From positions 1 through 8,744 of the forward strand of contig DAOVHV010000031.1 in assembly GCA_030671645.1 (NCBI GenBank): a stretch of 8,744 nucleotides of DNA, written 5' to 3'. The DNA is from a bacterium. GTDB taxonomy: Bacteria; Bipolaricaulota; Bipolaricaulia; UBA7950; UBA9294. This document shows positions 5,828 to 8,744 of this stretch, piece by piece. The number at the start of each line of letters is the position of its first letter. The stretch's first letter is position 1. The translations under genes and the position numbers were made by a program. Under the pieces are notes generated by a model that ran no database searches, was not told the origin of the DNA, and saw nothing but the letters and a program-made list of their open reading frames with translations.

Positions 5828-7600
5828 ATGGCGCGAGAAGATGACAGGCGGGTGGTGCGGCGGTTCTGGTTAACCGTGATGTGCCTTGTGCTTCTGCCAT
5901 GGTCAAGAGGCGTTGGCCAGCCCGGGTTCGATCCCAGCCGAGGCATCACGTTCATCGAATCGCTCGGAGTCGGTCGCATTGCCGTGCATATCCAACAGCC
6001 TGAAAGGCCTCGATACGAGCAAGGCGCCCCAGTGATCGTCAACGTCTCCGGATTCTTCACGTCATCGTCGGGGTTTGATTTCGAATGGGAACCTGACACC
6101 GTGGGTGTAATCTACATTACCTACCTCTGGCCGGGTAAGAGCGACCCGCGTACTGGTCAATCGAGCGGTGGGGTCTTTGATTACGGAGGCCCGAACTGTC
6201 TGGCTGCGCTGCGCGACGTGATTCGATTCGCTACCGGAGAGATGGCCAACGCGGCCGGGCAGTACCTTCATGAACTTGTCGATGTCGTTCCACTCTATGA
6301 GGTTTCCGGACTCTATGCGTTTTCGCATTCCGGAATCGTGGCCACCAACGTGCTGGCTCTCCATGGCGAGGCATTGTCCCGGGTGAAGTTTTTCGTGGGA
6401 CGTGAGAATCCGACGTTGGATGCCATGTACCCGCTTGAGCCGGGGCATTGGGCCGACGGCACCGGACGACCGGTGCACAACCCGTTCTACGATCCAGCCG
6501 GATATACACCCACGTCGATCGAGATTGATTACTCGACCGTGTATTGGTCGGATACCGATGGTTTGCCGGCATTCCGCTCGCTCGCCGAAGGAGAGCCAGA
6601 TTTTCTTTGTTCGTCCAAGCATCCGAGGATGTGGGATAAGGATTACTGGTCCACCGGTTTGTTGCAGGCGTTGCTCGACAACGGAGCCTTGACGCGAGAA
6701 ACCTGGCCGCAGAACCTCGCCACCCCCGAAGAGGCAGCCGAGCATTGGCCGTTCAGAACCACGGTGGACAACTACCCGCGTTTGACCCAGGTTCTGCCCG
6801 ACCTCAAGGTCATGCTTGTGTTCGCGTCCGAGGATCATGTGCAGGTGGCGCTCGACAAGCCGCACATCCATCAGGCCTACGACGGATTTAACGAAATTGC
6901 CGGATTATGGTGTCGTCTGAATCCCGATCGAGCGTATGTCGAATCCTTCATCGGTCCGGGAACCGGGGACGTCATTCCCGACAACGCTGCCAATACCGAG
7001 CCCTCGACATGGGCCGTCATCCGTACATGGGGTTACCGCACGCCGCCCACCAGTCTGAACAAACAGGTGCCCCTTGCCGCCATCTCCGAAATGTGCGACC
7101 GTACGATGTACGAAGTGTGGGCAAACGACCTGTCGGCCGTTCTTCATGAGTATTGCCTCGTCAACGCACCAAGGAGGCTTCCAGTGAACGTTCGTTTTCC
7201 TGAAGGCACGTGCATTACGGCATCTCCGCTTAGTGCGCGACAAGAAGATGCTTCCGATCGGGATTTCGGCCTCTACATGGATCCCGCGTGGGCTCCGACC
7301 TGGAATGCCGAACTGATCGACTGGCCCGACTTCGGCTTGCCGGCTGATTGGGAGACCGCCGCCAATCAGATCGTCTCCGCCTTCGAACATGCGAAGAACG
7401 GAGAACGTGTTGAGATCGGTTGCATCGGCGGATTGGGGCGCACGGGAACGGTACTCGCATGCATGGCGATCCTCGCGGGGGTTCCGGTGGATCAAGCCGT
7501 GGAATGGGTACGAGCCAACTACGATTCACGCGCCGTCGAAACACTCGAACAAGCCGAGTGGGTACTTTGGTTCGGCCGATTCATCCGGACGCAATCTTGA
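5828..7600 (+). CDS. Exported alpha/beta-hydrolase-like protein fused to a tyrosine-phosphatase-like domain
   Basis: This is a 590-residue protein. ATG 5828 has GGAGGT (5815-5820) seven bases upstream; an earlier in-frame ATG at 5774 overlaps the GNAT stop (ATGA) but has no SD. Residues 1-30 form a signal peptide: basic R7-R-V-V-R-R12, then hydrophobic F-W-L-T-V-M-C-L-V-L-L. Residues ~40-440 look like an alpha/beta hydrolase. A strand leads into S166-H-S-G169, a nucleophile-elbow shape with S168 likeliest, and L-V-F-A-S-E-D336-H lies where the acid often sits; I do not recognise the subfamily. Residues ~453-590 are a phosphatase-like domain with a W499-P-D-F-G-L-P loop and the P-loop C532-I-G-G-L-G-R538-T-G (Cx5R). 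That domain resembles standalone proteins of similar size. A strong internal SD and GTG sit at the junction. The fusion is read directly; both functions are inferred. Confidence 0.75.
   Translation: MAREDDRRVVRRFWLTVMCLVLLPWSRGVGQPGFDPSRGITFIESLGVGRIAVHIQQPERPRYEQGAPVIVNVSGFFTSSSGFDFEWEPDTVGVIYITYLWPGKSDPRTGQSSGGVFDYGGPNCLAALRDVIRFATGEMANAAGQYLHELVDVVPLYEVSGLYAFSHSGIVATNVLALHGEALSRVKFFVGRENPTLDAMYPLEPGHWADGTGRPVHNPFYDPAGYTPTSIEIDYSTVYWSDTDGLPAFRSLAEGEPDFLCSSKHPRMWDKDYWSTGLLQALLDNGALTRETWPQNLATPEEAAEHWPFRTTVDNYPRLTQVLPDLKVMLVFASEDHVQVALDKPHIHQAYDGFNEIAGLWCRLNPDRAYVESFIGPGTGDVIPDNAANTEPSTWAVIRTWGYRTPPTSLNKQVPLAAISEMCDRTMYEVWANDLSAVLHEYCLVNAPRRLPVNVRFPEGTCITASPLSARQEDASDRDFGLYMDPAWAPTWNAELIDWPDFGLPADWETAANQIVSAFEHAKNGERVEIGCIGGLGRTGTVLACMAILAGVPVDQAVEWVRANYDSRAVETLEQAEWVLWFGRFIRTQS
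7171..7186 (+). promoter_or_regulatory. Internal ribosome binding site and GTG at the hydrolase/phosphatase junction
   Basis: AAGGAGG (7171-7177) lies six bases before GTG 7184-7186, which is in frame as codon 453 of the large ORF. This is one of the strongest SD-start pairs in the window. The peptide that follows, V/M-N-V-R-F-P-E-G-T, looks like the natural N-terminus of a small phosphatase. Initiation here would give a 138-residue protein (7184-7600) with C80 as its P-loop cysteine and no signal peptide. Confidence 0.55.
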
Positions 7601-7612
7601 TGGTATTGTACC

Positions 7613-8044
7613 TTAGCCGACGCTTACTTTCTGCATCCCTTGACGTGCATTGGCAACATCCTGCAGCGTTGAGTTCTCAAAGAACCTGACCACAGCGTCA
7701 CGCGCGGGCCGCCACAGAGGATGCAGAGAACATTCCTTTTCGCAATTGCAGGGGGTCAGGAATAAAGGACAGTCGTTGAGTACGTCAGGTCCATCCATGG
7801 CGATAACTACATCTTGGATCGTGATTTCCTTTGCCGGTCGAGCCAGCAAAATGCCACCGTGCTTCCCTCGCTCCGCATTCACAAGACCTGCGCGCCGCAA
7901 TTGACCGACGATTTTTGCAAGTAGTGGATAGGGGACCGAAGCGGATGCTGCGATCTGCTTCGTTGATACGGGGCGTTCCGGCGGACAGAGCGCAACCTCG
8001 GCAAGTGCGAGAACAGCGTACTTGGCCGTCTTCGAGTAAAGCAT
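7613..8044 (-). CDS. Rrf2-family transcriptional regulator with Fe-S-type cysteines
   Basis: This 143-residue winged-helix repressor/sensor has the Rrf2 layout. It starts M-L-Y-S-K-T-A-K-Y-A, has a helix-turn-helix near 27-52 (V-S-T-K-Q-I-A, L-L-A-K-I-V-G-Q-L) and a wing at R59-G-K-H-G-G64. The sensory loop is C92-P-L-F-L-T-P-C99-N-C101-E-K-E-C105-S-L-H108. By comparison with IscR, NsrR and RsrR, three cysteines plus one further ligand hold a [2Fe-2S] or [4Fe-4S] cluster that reports iron-sulfur status, redox or NO; which signal applies here cannot be read. The fourth cysteine (C99 or C101) is an extra. ATG 8044-8042 follows AGGAGGT (8049-8055) at a good spacing. It ends 12 nt from the stop of the convergent fusion gene; the small GGTA-TTG-TACC repeat in the gap is too short to call a terminator. 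Confidence 0.9.
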   Translation of the reverse strand: MLYSKTAKYAVLALAEVALCPPERPVSTKQIAASASVPYPLLAKIVGQLRRAGLVNAERGKHGGILLARPAKEITIQDVVIAMDGPDVLNDCPLFLTPCNCEKECSLHPLWRPARDAVVRFFENSTLQDVANARQGMQKVSVG

Positions 8045-8138
8045 CGATACCTCCTAGAACAAGCGCCAAGAAGTGTAGACAACTTCGGACAAGAAGCAAG
8101 CGGCTTTCGGAATGCCGGTGATAGGAGGCATCGGAATT
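8045..8138 (-). other. Intergenic region between the deacetylase-like gene and the Rrf2 gene
   Basis: Besides the candidate Rrf2 promoter, operator and SD, it holds a short possible stem (ATGCC at 8112-8116 with GGCAT at 8127-8131 on the plus strand). This has no following T-run in either direction, so I see no terminator. Read-through from the deacetylase-like gene into the Rrf2 gene remains possible. Confidence 0.3.
8070..8099 (-). promoter_or_regulatory. Candidate promoter and operator of the Rrf2 gene
   Basis: On the minus strand TTGCTT (8094-8099) and TACACT (8072-8077) are spaced 16 nt and could serve as -35 and -10. The -10 lies inside an inverted repeat, GAAGT-N7-ACTTC (8070-8086), ending 25 nt before the ATG. 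Rrf2 regulators commonly repress their own genes through such dyads, so autoregulation is plausible. The arms are only 5 bp and the hexamers are weak matches. Confidence 0.35.
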
Positions 8139-8744
8139 CTATGAGCGAGGATCGACGTCGGGATGGTCGGCTTCCCATTCTTCGAAAGCATCGGCCATCT
8201 GTGAGAAGGTTGCCCATTGTAATCGGCCGGCTGCGACCAACGGATCGACCACATCGTCCAGGAAATCAGCGAACATCTCGTACGGTGCCTGAGGATCGTC
8301 AACGAATTCGGCCGGGTGAACTGTGAAGTGGAACACGTTGACGCGATCTGAACGGACCGCTGCCAGCGACGTCAGCAATGCTTCTTCGAGCACGTCAAGC
8401 CATCCTTCCAAGCCTTCCTGCTTCTTGATGAGGTTCTTGTTGGCGAAGGCAACGGGATCGACGATGCCGCCGGGCAAGAAGACGATCGATCCATCGGGGT
8501 CATGAGTGGCAAACGCGGCCACATCTTCGCCATCGGTTCCGCCGGCCGGTCGCCATGGATGAATGCCCATGAGCAGCTGCGGTGTGGATTGGGTATTCGG
8601 ATTCTTCCAATCGGAGTTGATGGACAGACCAGCCCCAGCCGCAGCCTGTAAGACCTGTGGATACAGATTGCCTCCGCTCCAGTAGCGAGTGGGCTGCTCC
8701 ACGCCGGCACGATGGATGAATTCGATTTCCTCCTGCATAACAGC
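8139..8744 (-). CDS. Polysaccharide-deacetylase-like protein, C-terminal part (5' end beyond window)
   Basis: The frame is open to the right edge and codes at least 201 residues, ending at TAG 8141-8139. The ATG at 8738-8736 is probably internal, since the frame continues past it and the first visible residues already lie mid-domain. Features that suggest a NodB-type carbohydrate esterase are a W-S-G-G-N-L-Y-P stretch followed by V-L-Q-A-A-A-G-A-G-L-S-I-N-S-D-W, which resembles the R-x-G-G...L-x-x-G-x-x-x-D-S segment, and a late V-F-H-F-T-V-H-P-A-E-F-V like the final catalytic-histidine motif. The metal-binding DD and HxxxH motifs, if present, would lie upstream outside the window, so activity cannot be confirmed. 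It could remove N-acetyl groups from peptidoglycan or a surface polysaccharide. It lies 94 nt upstream of the Rrf2 gene on the same strand. Confidence 0.6.
   Translation of the reverse strand, partial: AVMQEEIEFIHRAGVEQPTRYWSGGNLYPQVLQAAAGAGLSINSDWKNPNTQSTPQLLMGIHPWRPAGGTDGEDVAAFATHDPDGSIVFLPGGIVDPVAFANKNLIKKQEGLEGWLDVLEEALLTSLAAVRSDRVNVFHFTVHPAEFVDDPQAPYEMFADFLDDVVDPLVAAGRLQWATFSQMADAFEEWEADHPDVDPRS

Noticed and set aside
5924..5935. GGGTTCGATCCC, identical to a tRNA T-arm, and a similar GGTTCGATCC at 5-14
   Set aside because: Both encode G-F-D-P in real proteins and there is no acceptor stem, anticodon arm or CCA around them.
6062..6871. A 269-codon minus-strand open frame inside the hydrolase region
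   Set aside because: The plus-strand frame is the coding one (signal peptide, SD, domain order); the antisense peptide shows no recognisable motif and no SD was found for it.
7602..7612. GGTA-TTG-TACC repeat between the fusion gene and the Rrf2 gene as a bidirectional terminator
   Set aside because: Four-base arms and no T-run; too short to support.
8105..8140. Repeated CGGAAT and short ATGCC/GGCAT pairing after the deacetylase-like gene
   Set aside because: Arms of five to six bases are expected by chance, with no terminator tail.

Overview
The window is bacterial: densely packed genes, Shine-Dalgarno (SD) sites before most starts, short intergenic gaps, and a GC content that looks moderately high by eye. 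The lineage cannot be fixed from this sequence. The tyrosine-phosphatase-like domain resembles small phosphatases I associate with Actinobacteria, and one promoter looks leaderless, but neither is decisive. There is no tRNA, rRNA, insertion sequence or CRISPR array.

Layout. At the left edge is the C-terminal tail of a ClpB/ClpC-type AAA+ unfoldase (+). It is followed by a 479-residue cytosolic protein with a gluzincin-like HExxH...E motif, probably a DUF5700-like zinc peptidase (+). Convergent to it, only 4 nt away, is the N-terminal (thiamine-diphosphate-binding) half of a split transketolase (-). Its usual partner subunit is not beside it.

A 90-nt divergent intergenic region then leads into a rightward series: a HIT-family nucleotide hydrolase, a NUDIX hydrolase strikingly like MTH1 (8-oxo-dGTP/2-OH-dATP sanitation), a DmpA/P1-family self-processing aminopeptidase, the decayed remnant of a SAM methyltransferase, a RimJ/RimL-type GNAT acetyltransferase with a possible leaderless promoter, and a large exported two-domain protein. 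That last protein has a signal peptide, an alpha/beta-hydrolase-like region and a C-terminal tyrosine-phosphatase-like domain. HIT and NUDIX look like a small nucleotide-housekeeping operon; the later genes are a loose collection without an obvious shared pathway.

Convergent to this series, 12 nt beyond it, is an Rrf2-family regulator with an Fe-S-type cysteine cluster (-). It has a candidate promoter overlapped by an inverted repeat. The window ends in the C-terminal part of a polysaccharide-deacetylase-like protein (-).

The most unusual object is the 590-codon hydrolase-phosphatase ORF. Exactly at the domain junction it carries a strong internal SD (AAGGAGG) six bases before an in-frame GTG. 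The phosphatase domain could therefore also be made alone, as a 138-residue cytoplasmic protein, from a gene whose full product is predicted to be exported.
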